A DNA stretch of 64,000 bases, taken from assembly GCA_944390495.1 (NCBI GenBank), contig CALXQE010000025.1:1-64000 (forward strand), in the 5' to 3' direction. Shown in pieces: positions 1 through 7,657 of the stretch. Each line of letters begins with the position of its first letter. The stretch's first letter is position 1. A program made the position numbers and the translations under genes. The stretch is from an uncultured Clostridia bacterium (GTDB taxonomy: Bacteria; Bacillota; Clostridia; UBA1381). Under the pieces are notes generated by a model that did not search any database, was not told the DNA's origin, and saw nothing but the letters and a program-made list of their open reading frames with translations.

Positions 1-125
1 TACCAAACAACATATACGTCATCTTTTGTTATGGTCTTATTATCTGTTACATCGACTTTTTTGTTAAAATACTCAACAATATTCTCTTTTGCAAATTCGA
101 TAAATTCCTTACTACTTATAATCAT
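1..125 (-). CDS. DUF6275-like phage protein, cut by the window edge
   Basis: A leftward reading frame starts at ATG 123-125 behind an AAGGAG site and runs off the left edge; 41 residues are visible. The part seen (start MIISSKEFIEFA, then a VDVTDNKTIT and DDVYVVW stretch) matches my memory of the DUF6275 family, small proteins beside holin genes in clostridial prophages. Function is unknown. It begins 2 bases after the holin stop, so it is probably co-translated with the lysis genes; an endolysin would be expected further left, outside the window. Confidence 0.6.
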   Translation of the reverse strand, partial: MIISSKEFIEFAKENIVEYFNKKVDVTDNKTITKDDVYVVW

Positions 126-127
126 AA

Positions 128-367
128 TTATTCTCCTTCTTTTAACTCATTCTTCATTTTATCCGCTTCTATTGCAGCAGAAGTAAAGCTGTTATTTTTC
201 CACCACGCTACAACTGCCGTAACAATCGTAAAACCTGTTGCAACAAATGTATTTATAGTATCGTCACTTATATCAATCACGTTATGACCTGTGGCTGTAA
301 GCACCTGATTAGTAAGTGCTAATCCTAAAATAGCTGTTCTTGCTATTGTTCCCGCTGAAATGTTCAT
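128..367 (-). CDS. Phage holin, SPP1 family
   Basis: A 79-residue protein with two hydrophobic segments (about residues 8-25 and 43-57) and a charged C-terminus rich in Lys and Glu. The pattern NQVLTATG...VAWWKNNSFT is typical of SPP1-type holins, small membrane proteins that open the cytoplasmic membrane at the end of the lytic cycle and release the endolysin. It lies directly after the XhlA-like gene and before the DUF6275-like gene, forming the lysis end of the late operon. Confidence 0.85.
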   Translation of the reverse strand: MNISAGTIARTAILGLALTNQVLTATGHNVIDISDDTINTFVATGFTIVTAVVAWWKNNSFTSAAIEADKMKNELKEGE

Positions 368-377
368 AAAATCACTC

Positions 378-647
378 CTATCTCTTTAAAAAGTACCCTA
401 TTACAGCACCTATAACAGCCGTTATAATGGCTGTTACTGCTGTTTCGTATCGTTTAGTCGGTTTACGTTCTATCTCGTCTACACGCTCTGTTATATCTGT
501 CACATTCTCACGCATTGCCTTAACTTCCGTTGCTATTGTATGTACGCTCTCCGTAAGCTGTTCAAGATTGTCAAGTCTGCGGTGTATGCTCTTGCAGTCC
601 TGCTCTATTACTGCAATACGTTCTCTTATTTCTACCTCTTTTTCCAT
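378..647 (-). CDS. XhlA-like haemolysin/lysis accessory protein
   Basis: An 89-residue protein. Residues 1-65 are a heptad-rich charged coiled coil (IRERIAVIEQ, then LDNLEQLTES) and residues 70-87 a single C-terminal membrane helix ending in KR. This is the layout of the XhlA (PF10779) family, which works with a holin in Bacillus-type prophage lysis. It sits 10 bases from the holin and 12 bases after the tail fibre gene. The family call rests on shape and position more than on exact motifs. Confidence 0.7.
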   Translation of the reverse strand: MEKEVEIRERIAVIEQDCKSIHRRLDNLEQLTESVHTIATEVKAMRENVTDITERVDEIERKPTKRYETAVTAIITAVIGAVIGYFLKR

Positions 648-659
648 TATGCCACCGCC

Positions 660-2255
660 TTATCCGATTGCAAATACAGGACGTACACCATGTTCAGTAT
701 TTGCCTGACCTGTCGATAAAGCTCCACTGAAAGCCATATAAATAAATTTCTCCATTGATGCAATATCTCTTGTCCAATAACTTGTATTACTTGTAATAAA
801 CTCTGGTGCCATTCTAAATAAAGCTAACTGAGTTTTAGCAATCGTCTGAAGAGAAGGAATATTAACTCCGTCATTTGTTGCCACAAATGTAGCTGAACCA
901 CATAACATTCTTTCATTTGGCAATTCAATCGAAGATTGTCGCGGAACTTGTACAGCAGATGGTTTTCCATCTTCCACTCCACTTACTAACATCTCCGTGT
1001 GAGGAAATAATATCTCTCCAAACACTTGTCTTATCAATTCTCTTGCTTGATTCAGTCCTTCTTTGTATATTTGTGAACCTGTATATCCACCAAATGTTGT
1101 AGCACTATCGTTCATGACAGTTTCGTATAGCGGTTCATCAGGTATTATGACAACGTGATGATTACCTCTTGTTTCGGATGATGTGTCTCCAGTATTTCTC
1201 CAATAATCCATATCAACAATTCGCCATTTTACGCCGTCTATTTCCCAGTAATCGCCCACAAACAAGTCGTCAAACGTACCTGATTGTATCGCTGTTTTTT
1301 GTTCTTCTGTAACAGCACTTCCAAGGTTTTTACCACGGAATATATTACGGTGGTTTATGGGTGACAGTGTTACGGCTATTTCATTTACAGCGTCAAGAAA
1401 TGAATCCTTGTTGTTTGTCTGTAAATCCTCCAGTGTTCTGTCACTTGTGCCGTATTTATACTCAACCGTATATGTATCAAGACTTACATTTTCCGAACCG
1501 TAATTTTTGTCGTATGACAAAAGCTCATATCTGTCGCCTGTCGGTGATTCAGAATCTATCTTGAAATCATAATTGAAATTTGAATATTCATAGGCTGTAA
1601 ATTCCCAGTAACCATTTTCTATTGTTGGTTCAACATACGTTTCACTTACAGATACAGAAATATCCTCAAATTCAAAATCATACCTCACCACAATATAGCT
1701 CGTACCATTTGCAGGAATAGACATATCCGCATTTTTACCGCTTGATTTATGTACTCCGTCAATATAGAACGACATATTATAATCACTTAGTTTAACAGTG
1801 ATTTCGTCACCATGATACATTTGTTCACCTTCAAATTGTACAACAGGTATTCCTAAATCTGTAACAAACTGTATTTTGTGTTTTCCGAACAGTGCCTCTC
1901 TTCCGCTCGTTTCATTGATTTTATTAATCTGCGACTGCAAATTACCGTCTTGTTGCTGTCTGTCTGCAATTTCTTTATTGATGTTCTGCTGAAGAAGATT
2001 GTCTGCGGACTGTCTTTTACTTGTTTCTGTGTCAATATTGTCTTGAAGTACGTTATCTGCAGCTTGTCTGTCGGTTATTTCCGCATTTATATTTTTCTGC
2101 AACTGTGTGTCTGCCGACTGCCTGTCTGCTATTTCCTCATCAACCTTACTGTCTAAATTATTAAATCCGTCCTGCACCGTCTGAAAATTTGCTTTTACCT
2201 TTCCCCACCAATCCTTAAGCTTTGTTTTTCCGTCATAGTTAAAATCTAATTTCAT
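660..2255 (-). CDS. Phage tail fibre / receptor-binding protein with coiled-coil repeats
   Basis: A 531-residue protein. The start is ATG 2253-2255, which has an AGAAAGG site at good spacing; an upstream in-frame ATG at 2297 lacks one. Residues 41-112 hold four 18-residue coiled-coil repeats of the form E-I-x-D-R-Q-x-A-D-x-x-L-Q-x-N-I-x, typical of trimeric fibre shafts. The C-terminal half (from about residue 290) has the DUF6273-like module (DYWEIDGVKWRI, then HGVRPVFAIG at the end) common at the tips of clostridial phage fibres. It probably binds the host surface. It has its own promoter (2325-2353) besides late read-through. Confidence 0.75.
   Translation of the reverse strand: MKLDFNYDGKTKLKDWWGKVKANFQTVQDGFNNLDSKVDEEIADRQSADTQLQKNINAEITDRQAADNVLQDNIDTETSKRQSADNLLQQNINKEIADRQQQDGNLQSQINKINETSGREALFGKHKIQFVTDLGIPVVQFEGEQMYHGDEITVKLSDYNMSFYIDGVHKSSGKNADMSIPANGTSYIVVRYDFEFEDISVSVSETYVEPTIENGYWEFTAYEYSNFNYDFKIDSESPTGDRYELLSYDKNYGSENVSLDTYTVEYKYGTSDRTLEDLQTNNKDSFLDAVNEIAVTLSPINHRNIFRGKNLGSAVTEEQKTAIQSGTFDDLFVGDYWEIDGVKWRIVDMDYWRNTGDTSSETRGNHHVVIIPDEPLYETVMNDSATTFGGYTGSQIYKEGLNQARELIRQVFGEILFPHTEMLVSGVEDGKPSAVQVPRQSSIELPNERMLCGSATFVATNDGVNIPSLQTIAKTQLALFRMAPEFITSNTSYWTRDIASMEKFIYMAFSGALSTGQANTEHGVRPVFAIG
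1920..2135 (-). repeat. Four 54-bp tandem repeats coding the fibre shaft
   Basis: Four in-frame units of 54 bases (18 residues each) carry the RQxADxxLQxNI core. The units have diverged but stay in frame without indels, as expected for a coiled-coil shaft whose length can change by unequal exchange. Confidence 0.75.
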
Positions 2256-2324
2256 TTTATCAATCCTTTCTTTGATTTTTGAACGTCCAAAATACAAGTA
2301 ATATTACCTGTTTCCCTTATATAT

Positions 2325-2353
2325 ATTATACCACTTTTTAAGATATTTTTCAA
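2325..2353 (-). promoter_or_regulatory. Sigma-A promoter of the tail fibre gene
   Basis: On the minus strand, TTGAAA (2348-2353), a 17-base spacer and TATAAT (2325-2330). Transcription would start near 2318, giving a leader of about 65 bases before the fibre gene. A strong promoter inside a late operon suggests expression in the lysogen or compensation for the terminators at 2428-2525. Confidence 0.75.
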
Positions 2354-2427
2354 TTCACATATTAACAAAAGTATCTTTTTAAAACATTTAACATTTCTAC
2401 ATCGAAAATCAATATTTCCTATTGACA

Positions 2428-2451
2428 ATAAAAAAACACGCCTGTGCGTGC
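2428..2451 (-). terminator. Intrinsic terminator behind a 7-codon reading frame
   Basis: Minus strand: 5-bp stem CACGC/GCGTG, 4-base loop, then seven T. Just upstream a GAGGTG site precedes an ATG with six sense codons (MYRRIPP including the ATG) and a TAG next to the stem. It may end the transcript that escapes the stronger terminator at 2496-2525. Confidence 0.6.
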
Positions 2452-2495
2452 TATGGCGGTATTCGTCTGTACATGTTTTCACCTCTTTTCACGTA

Positions 2496-2525
2496 TTAAA
2501 AAAGCACCCTTTTAAGGTGCTTTTA
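2496..2525 (-). terminator. Intrinsic terminator after the Rha operon
   Basis: Nine-bp stem AAAAGCACC/GGTGCTTTT (2500-2508 and 2516-2524) with a 7-base loop, and T tracts on both sides. It sits 3 bases after the stop of the 2528-2797 gene, so it ends the leftward RHH-Rha transcript. Confidence 0.85.
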
Positions 2526-2527
2526 AG

Positions 2528-2797
2528 TCATGTATTATTTTGCATTGGATTGAAACACTCACTCATAAGTCGAATTGCATACTTAAACCCCATAACGAAA
2601 CCGTATTGTTCGCTGATAGATTCTGTGTCTGCTATCAAGTCTGTAATGATAATCATACTTTCTTTATCAATCAATTTTTTAATTTTTCGGTCTATCCGTC
2701 TTTGTTCCTCCGATAAATTTTGACGGTCTTGCGAATTTTCGTATTCGTCTGTTCCTGCGTATCCAAAAAATAAGCTTTCAATTCTTTCATTGTTCAT
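2528..2797 (-). CDS. Small phage protein, function unknown (possibly DUF6809-like)
   Basis: An 89-residue soluble, mostly helical protein with no signal or membrane segment. The C-terminal pattern YGFVMGFKYAIRLMSECF resembles the end of DUF6809-type proteins (x-G-F-x-x-G-x-x-L-M-x-E), small proteins of clostridial mobile elements with no assigned role. GTG (2798-2800) and ATG (2795-2797) are both possible starts behind a G-rich Shine-Dalgarno; the ATG has better spacing. It is the last gene of the rightmost-to-left RHH-Rha block. Confidence 0.5.
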   Translation of the reverse strand: MNNERIESLFFGYAGTDEYENSQDRQNLSEEQRRIDRKIKKLIDKESMIIITDLIADTESISEQYGFVMGFKYAIRLMSECFNPMQNNT

Positions 2798-2810
2798 CAC
2801 AATACCCCCC

Positions 2811-3575
2811 TTACGCTGTTCTTACAGTACAACCAAGCAGTTCTGCAAGTTTTTGTACTCCGTTATCGTTATACAGAAATTGATTAACTTCCTTTGAACT
2901 ATGCTTTGACTTACTCATAACCATTTTACCGTATGTATCATTTTTTAAACCGTACTTATTTGCCGTCTGACCTATTCTCATTGCTGATATGCCTCCAAGC
3001 ATATTGCCAACCTCTGTGGCAGAGTACATTTTTTCACATTCAGGTAAATACTCGTCCATATTCTTTCCTGTGACTTGCTCAATCGCCTTAATACCCATAA
3101 CTTCTTTTGCTATCTGCGACAGGTTCTTGCCTTCGGTATTCGCCATTAATGTTTTTATCATACGATTTTGTGCATTTAAAAGCATTGCAGTAGCTCTGTC
3201 ACGTTTTGCTTGCAATTCCTGTGCTTTAATTGCATCAATAGCAGGAATTGCCTGTTTTATGGTATCCTCCATATCATGGAAACGATTTATATAAGCTGCA
3301 GAAAATATCGTTCCCTTTTCACCAGTCATTTTATGAGCGATAAGTTCACAACCTTTTTTAGTGATTTGATAGCATTTATAGGCTTTGCCTGTGCCTGATT
3401 GATACGCACTTTCAATGAAGAAATCATCAAAACGCAATTTTGCGTTTTGACTTTTGTCCAAGTATTTATGGTATGTTTCAATATCTCTTAATAAATCTGA
3501 ATGACGTTTATCCATCAATTCTGCTACTTCTCTACTGTCCAACGTTACTACTTTTGTTTGTAATTCATTTGTCAT
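2811..3575 (-). CDS. Rha-family phage regulatory protein
   Basis: A 254-residue protein. Residues 8-105 match the Rha domain (VVTLDSREVAELMDKRHSDLLRDI, then the YKCYQITKKGCELIAHKMTGEKG motif), a DNA-binding fold of phage regulators. Residues 105-165 are helical, and 175-254 form a second, KilA-C/anti-repressor-like domain (YSATEVGNMLGG...VNQFLYNDNG). Rha proteins interfere with phage growth in some lysogens. A good AAGGAG site precedes ATG 3575. It lies behind the RHH gene and is probably transcribed from the promoter at 3888-3916. Confidence 0.85.
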   Translation of the reverse strand: MTNELQTKVVTLDSREVAELMDKRHSDLLRDIETYHKYLDKSQNAKLRFDDFFIESAYQSGTGKAYKCYQITKKGCELIAHKMTGEKGTIFSAAYINRFHDMEDTIKQAIPAIDAIKAQELQAKRDRATAMLLNAQNRMIKTLMANTEGKNLSQIAKEVMGIKAIEQVTGKNMDEYLPECEKMYSATEVGNMLGGISAMRIGQTANKYGLKNDTYGKMVMSKSKHSSKEVNQFLYNDNGVQKLAELLGCTVRTA

Positions 3576-3603
3576 AAATAAAAATCTCCTTTTAAATTTA
3601 ATC

Positions 3604-3632
3604 TTGCCAAACAGGAGAATTTATGATATAAT
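3604..3632 (+). promoter_or_regulatory. Rightward promoter of a short RNA
   Basis: Plus strand TTGCCA (3604-3609), 17-base spacer, TATAAT (3627-3632). No rightward protein gene follows before the terminator at 3656-3700, so the product would be a RNA of about 60 bases. Confidence 0.65.
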
Positions 3633-3650
3633 ATATTTAATCCTGTTTGG
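3607..3650. promoter_or_regulatory. Inverted repeat around the short-RNA promoter, likely operator
   Basis: CCAAACAGGA (3607-3616) and its exact complement TCCTGTTTGG (3641-3650), 24 bases apart. One arm overlaps the -35 and the other the start region of the rightward promoter, a geometry that fits a repressor operator. RHH, Rha and XRE proteins are all encoded nearby and could bind it. Confidence 0.55.
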
Positions 3651-3700
3651 AGTTTAGAATGTTGCTTTCGTTGGTAGCGGTGTCAACATTCTATTTTTTT
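3639..3700 (+). ncRNA. Candidate short convergent RNA with intrinsic terminator
   Basis: From a start near 3639 the predicted RNA ends in a 9-bp hairpin AGAATGTTG/CAACATTCT (3656-3664 and 3684-3692) followed by ATTTTTTT. The right arm contains the last codons and stop of the leftward RHH gene, so the RNA is complementary to the 3' end of that message. No coding potential is seen. Confidence 0.5.
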
Positions 3701-3829
3701 CTCTTTTTGTTTTAAATAATGCGTCAAAGCGTCTTTGAGGTATTGTTTAGTCGTCTTACCTTCGTTCACTGCATCTATTTTAACAGCTTTATAAAGCTCA
3801 TCTTCAACGCTAAAATTAAACACTCTCAT
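3683..3829 (-). CDS. Ribbon-helix-helix (Arc/CopG-like) DNA-binding protein
   Basis: A 48-residue protein starting at ATG 3827-3829 with a strong AAGGAGG site. It begins MRVFNFSVEDELYKAVK, continues with EGKTTKQYLKDAL, and ends in a lysine-rich tail. A short strand followed by two helices with this spacing is the ribbon-helix-helix fold of Arc/CopG repressors and many antitoxins. It is the first gene of a leftward transcript that goes on to Rha. No toxin partner is obvious, so an autorepressor or regulator of the divergent XRE gene is more likely. Its stop overlaps the terminator of the convergent short RNA. Confidence 0.75.
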   Translation of the reverse strand: MRVFNFSVEDELYKAVKIDAVNEGKTTKQYLKDALTHYLKQKEKKIEC

Positions 3830-3863
3830 ACAGCACACCTCCTTACACATTTGTTTTATTTAT

Positions 3864-3880
3864 TCAACATTTAGTGTTGA
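3864..3880. promoter_or_regulatory. Inverted repeat at the RHH transcription start
   Basis: TCAACA-TTTAG-TGTTGA lies just downstream of the leftward -10, at the predicted start site. It is a plausible operator for autorepression by the RHH protein. Confidence 0.45.
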
Positions 3881-3887
3881 TATGTGT

Positions 3888-3916
3888 ATATTATCACACG
3901 TTATGTTTGTTGTCAA
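3888..3916 (-). promoter_or_regulatory. Promoter of the RHH-Rha operon
   Basis: Minus strand TTGACA (3911-3916), 17-base spacer, TAATAT (3888-3893). It is divergent from the XRE promoter, with the two -35 boxes about 20 bases apart. Confidence 0.8.
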
Positions 3917-3936
3917 GTGTTTTAAATAAATTTCTT

Positions 3937-3965
3937 TTGACTTTTTAAACATTATGTTATATAAT
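3937..3965 (+). promoter_or_regulatory. Promoter of the XRE regulator
   Basis: Plus strand TTGACT (3937-3942), 17-base spacer, TATAAT (3960-3965), with the gene start 52 bases further on behind AAAGGTGGTGA. Confidence 0.8.
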
Positions 3966-4017
3966 ATGTGTGGTAACAAAAATAAAACATATAGTTATAC
4001 AAAGGTGGTGATTTACT

Positions 4018-4428
4018 ATGACAAATAAAACTTTAGGCGAAAAGCTCCGAGAGCTTAGAGTTCAACATAGATTATCAATGTTGGATGTCGCCGAAAAATT
4101 AGGAATTACTGCTTCTGCCATTGGTAATTATGAAAAAGGTTATCGAGAGCCAAACCTTACTAATTTAAAAAAATTAGCAAAGATTTATAATGTCTCCCTC
4201 AACTATCTTGTTGATGAACCAGAATATAATCCTAAAGACAACTCATATTTTCATAACTTAAACATGTTTTCGGGTGCATTGCATCCAACCGAGACCGCAA
4301 GTGAAGCATTTGTTCAAATCGTAAATATAAGTCCCGCATTAAAAGATAATGAGTTGGAAACCTTGCGAGATTATTTTAGTTTTCTTATATCTCAAAGAAA
4401 AAACACCAACACAAAAGACACCCCGTAA
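4018..4428 (+). CDS. XRE-family transcriptional regulator
   Basis: A 136-residue protein, one of the few rightward genes of the late region. Residues 6-62 form a helix-turn-helix of the Cro/CI (HTH_3) type: LGEKLRELRVQHRLS, then ITASAIGNYEKGYREPNLTNLKKLAK. The C-terminal 70 residues have no recognised domain. It carries its own promoter and a terminator overlapping its stop, so it can be expressed in the lysogen on its own. Divergent transcription from the RHH-Rha genes makes a second, local switch distinct from the immunity region at 34 kb. Targets are unknown. Confidence 0.85.
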   Translation: MTNKTLGEKLRELRVQHRLSMLDVAEKLGITASAIGNYEKGYREPNLTNLKKLAKIYNVSLNYLVDEPEYNPKDNSYFHNLNMFSGALHPTETASEAFVQIVNISPALKDNELETLRDYFSFLISQRKNTNTKDTP

Positions 4429-4446
4429 GAGGTGTCTTTTGCATTT
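4413..4446. terminator. Bidirectional terminator between XRE and the secreted protein gene
   Basis: Ten-bp stem AAAAGACACC/GGTGTCTTTT (4413-4422 and 4431-4440) with an 8-base loop that contains the XRE stop codon. T runs on both strands let it end both the rightward XRE transcript and the leftward transcript from 4451-5008. Confidence 0.85.
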
Positions 4447-4450
4447 GTAT

Positions 4451-5008
4451 TTACTTCAACAATGGTTCTATTTCCTCTACAAACTGGTCATAAGGGATTG
4501 CATATAAATCATTAACTTTGAATGTAATTACTTTGCTGTAAATTTCTATATCATCTTTTAGTATAGTCATACATTCTTTTTCTGAATCCCATTCCATCTT
4601 ATAGCCCTTATTGAATATGTAATCGTTTATATAATCTATACAAGCATACCAAATATCATTTTGTTTTTGAAAGTATATCGCATCGTTTATATATTCTTCG
4701 GGTGGTGTATATTTACTTGTTATTACCACAGTATCATCTTCTTTCTTTTCTGATATTGTTGCGGTGCTTGTGGCATTATCATATTGTACGTCCATGTTTA
4801 ACGCTTCACTGACGGCTCTTATAGGCAGATATGTTGTATCGTTGTACAAGAAATTATCAGCCTGCACTTCCTTGCCGTCAACTATAACCTTTATTGTATT
4901 TGGCAATACATTTATTGTTTGCCAGTTATCAGCCGCAATAGCAGCTACACTTGATATAACCCCCATTACAAGCATACCGCATATAAAACTTTTAATATTT
5001 CCTTTCAT
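4451..5008 (-). CDS. Secreted protein with copper amine oxidase N-terminal (stalk) domain
   Basis: A 185-residue protein. ATG 5006-5008 follows AAGGAGG; in-frame upstream codons to 5044 lack a site. Residues 1-25 form a signal peptide (MKGNIKSFICGMLVMGVISS then AAIAA). Residues 30-80 match PF07833: NVLPNTIKVIVDGKEV, LYNDTTYLPIRAVSEALNM and an ATSTATIS end, a small beta domain often used for surface attachment in Clostridia. The remaining 100 residues are unrecognised. It sits as a self-contained unit in a phage tail operon, so it looks like lysogenic-conversion cargo acting at the cell surface. Confidence 0.7.
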   Translation of the reverse strand: MKGNIKSFICGMLVMGVISSVAAIAADNWQTINVLPNTIKVIVDGKEVQADNFLYNDTTYLPIRAVSEALNMDVQYDNATSTATISEKKEDDTVVITSKYTPPEEYINDAIYFQKQNDIWYACIDYINDYIFNKGYKMEWDSEKECMTILKDDIEIYSKVITFKVNDLYAIPYDQFVEEIEPLLK

Positions 5009-5018
5009 AAAAATACCT

Positions 5019-5063
5019 CCTTTGTGATACCTAAATTGTATCACAAAGGAAAATATTTGTAAA
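5019..5063 (-). promoter_or_regulatory. Promoter with embedded 12-bp inverted repeat (operator)
   Basis: Minus strand TTTACA (5058-5063), 17-base spacer, TACAAT (5035-5040). A perfect inverted repeat, CCTTTGTGATAC (5019-5030) and GTATCACAAAGG (5038-5049) with a 7-base gap, covers the -10 and the start site. The left arm also overlaps the Shine-Dalgarno of the secreted protein gene. Repressor control is likely; the regulator is unknown. Confidence 0.7.
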
Positions 5064-5068
5064 TATTT

Positions 5069-6814
5069 TTATGAAATATCGGTTATAAGACCGCCTGAAA
5101 CTGTTACCGTTTTTCCGTCTGTTGTCTGAAATGTTCCGCTTGCACCTTGTTGAAATTTCCATGTGCCAGTACCATGTGTAGCTCCGTTTCCACCATATAA
5201 AATTGTATTCCCCTGTAACTTTATAGATGTCTCACTTATTCCGTTATATACCTGAAATGCCTCTTGTCCGTTATAGTACAACTTAAGATCCGCATATCTT
5301 TTATCATTGCTACTTGGTTCATTACACCACAGACCGTAGCGGTTTCCGTCAGCGTCATAACTTTGAATACCATTCTTATCAATAACAGTCCGTGCTTCGT
5401 CATCTGTGCCAGTGGAGAATATTCCTGTTATAGTGACGTTACCGTCCTCGTCCATAGATATAGTTTTCTTTTTTAATTGATTAAACATCTCAAACACAAA
5501 TACACCGTCCATATTGCCGAGATTTACTCGTCTCCTGCCTTTATCATCTTCAATATAAAGCAAATCTCCGTCTAATAATAATTGTTTATTCGCTGACTGT
5601 ACGGGATTTTGTGTACTGTTTAATGTACCTGTGAAGTATGTCGTTTTAAACTTATTATCCTTGCCGTGGTTTTTCTGTATCACCTTAAACAGCTTACCCT
5701 TATACCATGCGGCATAAAAGCGGTTCGTATTGCTCGGTACACCTATTGTTACATTCGGCTGTTTTGCACTGTACGGATAATATGTAATATTGATTATACG
5801 CTTATGATGAACCGTTTCATCTTCATACACATGCACCGTATCACCTAAGGCGATTTTTTCAAAATCTCCGTACTCTGCAAGCTTACTAAGGTCAACAACA
5901 TCACCCGTAATAGTAAGCTGCGGTGTATCAAGTCTGTAATCGTTACCCTCGCCCATTAAATCCCATGTGGCATGAGCCTTTATTTTTTCAGGGTCGGTGT
6001 AGTCGCTGTAATCCATATAGCCTTCCATAATTCCGTACTTTTTTGCCGCCTCATCACTTTGTATATACGGCACTCCGCCGTTTACGGAGCTTATTGTTAA
6101 ATCATCTGCACCGTACGGATACAAGCGAGTAGTCAGTTCGTTTGTGGCTCTCTTAACAGTAAGGCTCGTTAAATTCTTTGTAAGCGACAGCCTCATACCG
6201 TTATCAACGCCGATTCGTTCCACAACTGCAAAGCGGTAGTTGTCAATATAAATCTCACCGTATCCGATTGTATCTATAACAGACGTTATAACATCGTAAG
6301 CGTTAATTTTATCAGTCGGGAAGAAATCAATTTTAACTCCGTCAGCCCCTATTCGTGTCATACCCTTTTCTTTAAGCTCACTTTCAGGAATCAACTCAAA
6401 CTTTGTACCTTTAACCGCCTCGGATATTACCACATAAGGGTCAACTCCTATTGTGGAATTTGCGGTGTACGGAGGTATTCCCACTGTCTTTGTCAGGTCT
6501 GTATCGTTGCCGATAGTCGGCAGATGATGTCTGCGTGCATCGGCAAAAAATATTCGCTCCGCATTTGCTTTTAGTATTCTGCTTTTATTATACTGCCGTG
6601 AAACATCTGTAAGACGATACGCCTGTCCCTCAACCGTGACAATACGGTGCTCCGTTATCATTTTCCATTTTTCATCGTCCATAGGATATTCAAAGGACAA
6701 CGTGTGCGGCTGCTGTAAATTCTCTGTAACGGCTACGTTATGCGCTTTGCTAAGATACGCAAGACAACCGCCGTCAAATTCTGTTTCGTTAAATTCATGT
6801 AATTTAAATGGCAT
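5069..6814 (-). CDS. Phage tail-associated protein (prophage endopeptidase tail family, Tal)
   Basis: A 581-residue protein. Residues 1-370 match the Prophage_tail family (PF06605/TIGR01665): HTLSFEYPMDDEKW, RLTDVSRQYNKS, TRLYPYGADDLTI, YYPYSAKQPNVTIG. It forms the baseplate hub behind Dit in siphoviruses. The C-terminal 200 residues (TFTGTLNS, DDKGRRRVNLGNMDG, then a short carbohydrate-binding-like tail) look like a fibre-attachment region. ATG 6812-6814 overlaps the Dit stop as TAATG, so translation is coupled. A shorter homologue is present at 60365-61786. Confidence 0.85.
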   Translation of the reverse strand: MPFKLHEFNETEFDGGCLAYLSKAHNVAVTENLQQPHTLSFEYPMDDEKWKMITEHRIVTVEGQAYRLTDVSRQYNKSRILKANAERIFFADARRHHLPTIGNDTDLTKTVGIPPYTANSTIGVDPYVVISEAVKGTKFELIPESELKEKGMTRIGADGVKIDFFPTDKINAYDVITSVIDTIGYGEIYIDNYRFAVVERIGVDNGMRLSLTKNLTSLTVKRATNELTTRLYPYGADDLTISSVNGGVPYIQSDEAAKKYGIMEGYMDYSDYTDPEKIKAHATWDLMGEGNDYRLDTPQLTITGDVVDLSKLAEYGDFEKIALGDTVHVYEDETVHHKRIINITYYPYSAKQPNVTIGVPSNTNRFYAAWYKGKLFKVIQKNHGKDNKFKTTYFTGTLNSTQNPVQSANKQLLLDGDLLYIEDDKGRRRVNLGNMDGVFVFEMFNQLKKKTISMDEDGNVTITGIFSTGTDDEARTVIDKNGIQSYDADGNRYGLWCNEPSSNDKRYADLKLYYNGQEAFQVYNGISETSIKLQGNTILYGGNGATHGTGTWKFQQGASGTFQTTDGKTVTVSGGLITDIS

Positions 6815-7647
6815 TATTCATCACCCCAATCTATTTCAGTCGTATCAGCACTATACAAAAATTTCGGTGCGTAATTTATCTGCACAGTTGCATTTCCGGA
6901 AACAGTAATTGTATTATCTTTTCCGGGAGCAAGTTCAAAAAATTCACCTGTTGTTTTACCCATGAGGTTTGTGTTTCCGCTGTAAACCTGCTCTTTTGAG
7001 CAGTCAATAACAAAGCTTCCTGTACTTGCAACAGATATTTTTACACCGTTACAGGAAATGCTCATCGTTCCTGTCGCACCTGTGACTGTTATAACAGGTC
7101 TTACATGCACATCACCTATGTTTGGTACATTTCGATATGTGCCTGTGCCGTTAAACGTAAAATATTCTTCCGCATCAAGAGGTATATTGCTGTCAAGTTC
7201 AACCACATCATCCAAACACGGACCGTCTATAACATTAAATATCATATCCGAAAAGGGCATTGCTTTATATGTTACCGACAAAACGGCTTTTTTGCCGCCG
7301 TTTTCGGGCATATATGACACGCTGTCAACTATCCTTACATTCCATTTTACAAGCGGAATATCGTCAAATATGAGCGTTCCGCGTCCTTTAAACCAACGGC
7401 TTACAGCTGATAATTTCTTTTGCAGTTCGCTGAGCTTATCCGCTGTAACTGTAAATTCAATCTGAAATTTCCGTGTACTGAAATACTCATGCCCCGATAC
7501 ATCGGTAAAATCATATTCACCGTTCATTTCTTCCGCATCCTGCACTGATTCTTTGACTGACGGGAATATGGGACGGTCTTTAGTCCTGACCGTCACCCCT
7601 GCAAATTCACTTGTATGTTTATCGTTAAATTTTAAACCATTTCGCAT
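6814..7647 (-). CDS. Distal tail protein (Dit, Sipho_tail family)
   Basis: A 277-residue protein of the PF05709/TIGR01633 type. The N-terminal half has the family pattern NGLKFNDKHTSEF, FQIEFTVTADKL, LIFDDIPLVKWNVRIVDSVSYMPENGGKKAVLSVTYKAMPF. The C-terminal half is a beta-rich galectin-like domain ending in FLYSADTTEIDWGDE. Dit makes the hexameric ring that joins the tail tube to the hub protein. The start has a strong GGAGG site 7 bases upstream and lies 10 bases after the tape measure gene. The homologue at 61779-62618 keeps the same end (DDVDWGDDDA). Confidence 0.88.
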   Translation of the reverse strand: MRNGLKFNDKHTSEFAGVTVRTKDRPIFPSVKESVQDAEEMNGEYDFTDVSGHEYFSTRKFQIEFTVTADKLSELQKKLSAVSRWFKGRGTLIFDDIPLVKWNVRIVDSVSYMPENGGKKAVLSVTYKAMPFSDMIFNVIDGPCLDDVVELDSNIPLDAEEYFTFNGTGTYRNVPNIGDVHVRPVITVTGATGTMSISCNGVKISVASTGSFVIDCSKEQVYSGNTNLMGKTTGEFFELAPGKDNTITVSGNATVQINYAPKFLYSADTTEIDWGDE

Positions 7648-7657
7648 ATTAAACCTC

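Noticed and set aside
2252-2482. A 76-codon leftward frame beginning MKTCTDEYRHS
   Set aside because: It spans the terminator at 2428-2451 and the fibre promoter, has basic low-quality composition, and the nearby ribosome site fits the seven-codon frame instead.
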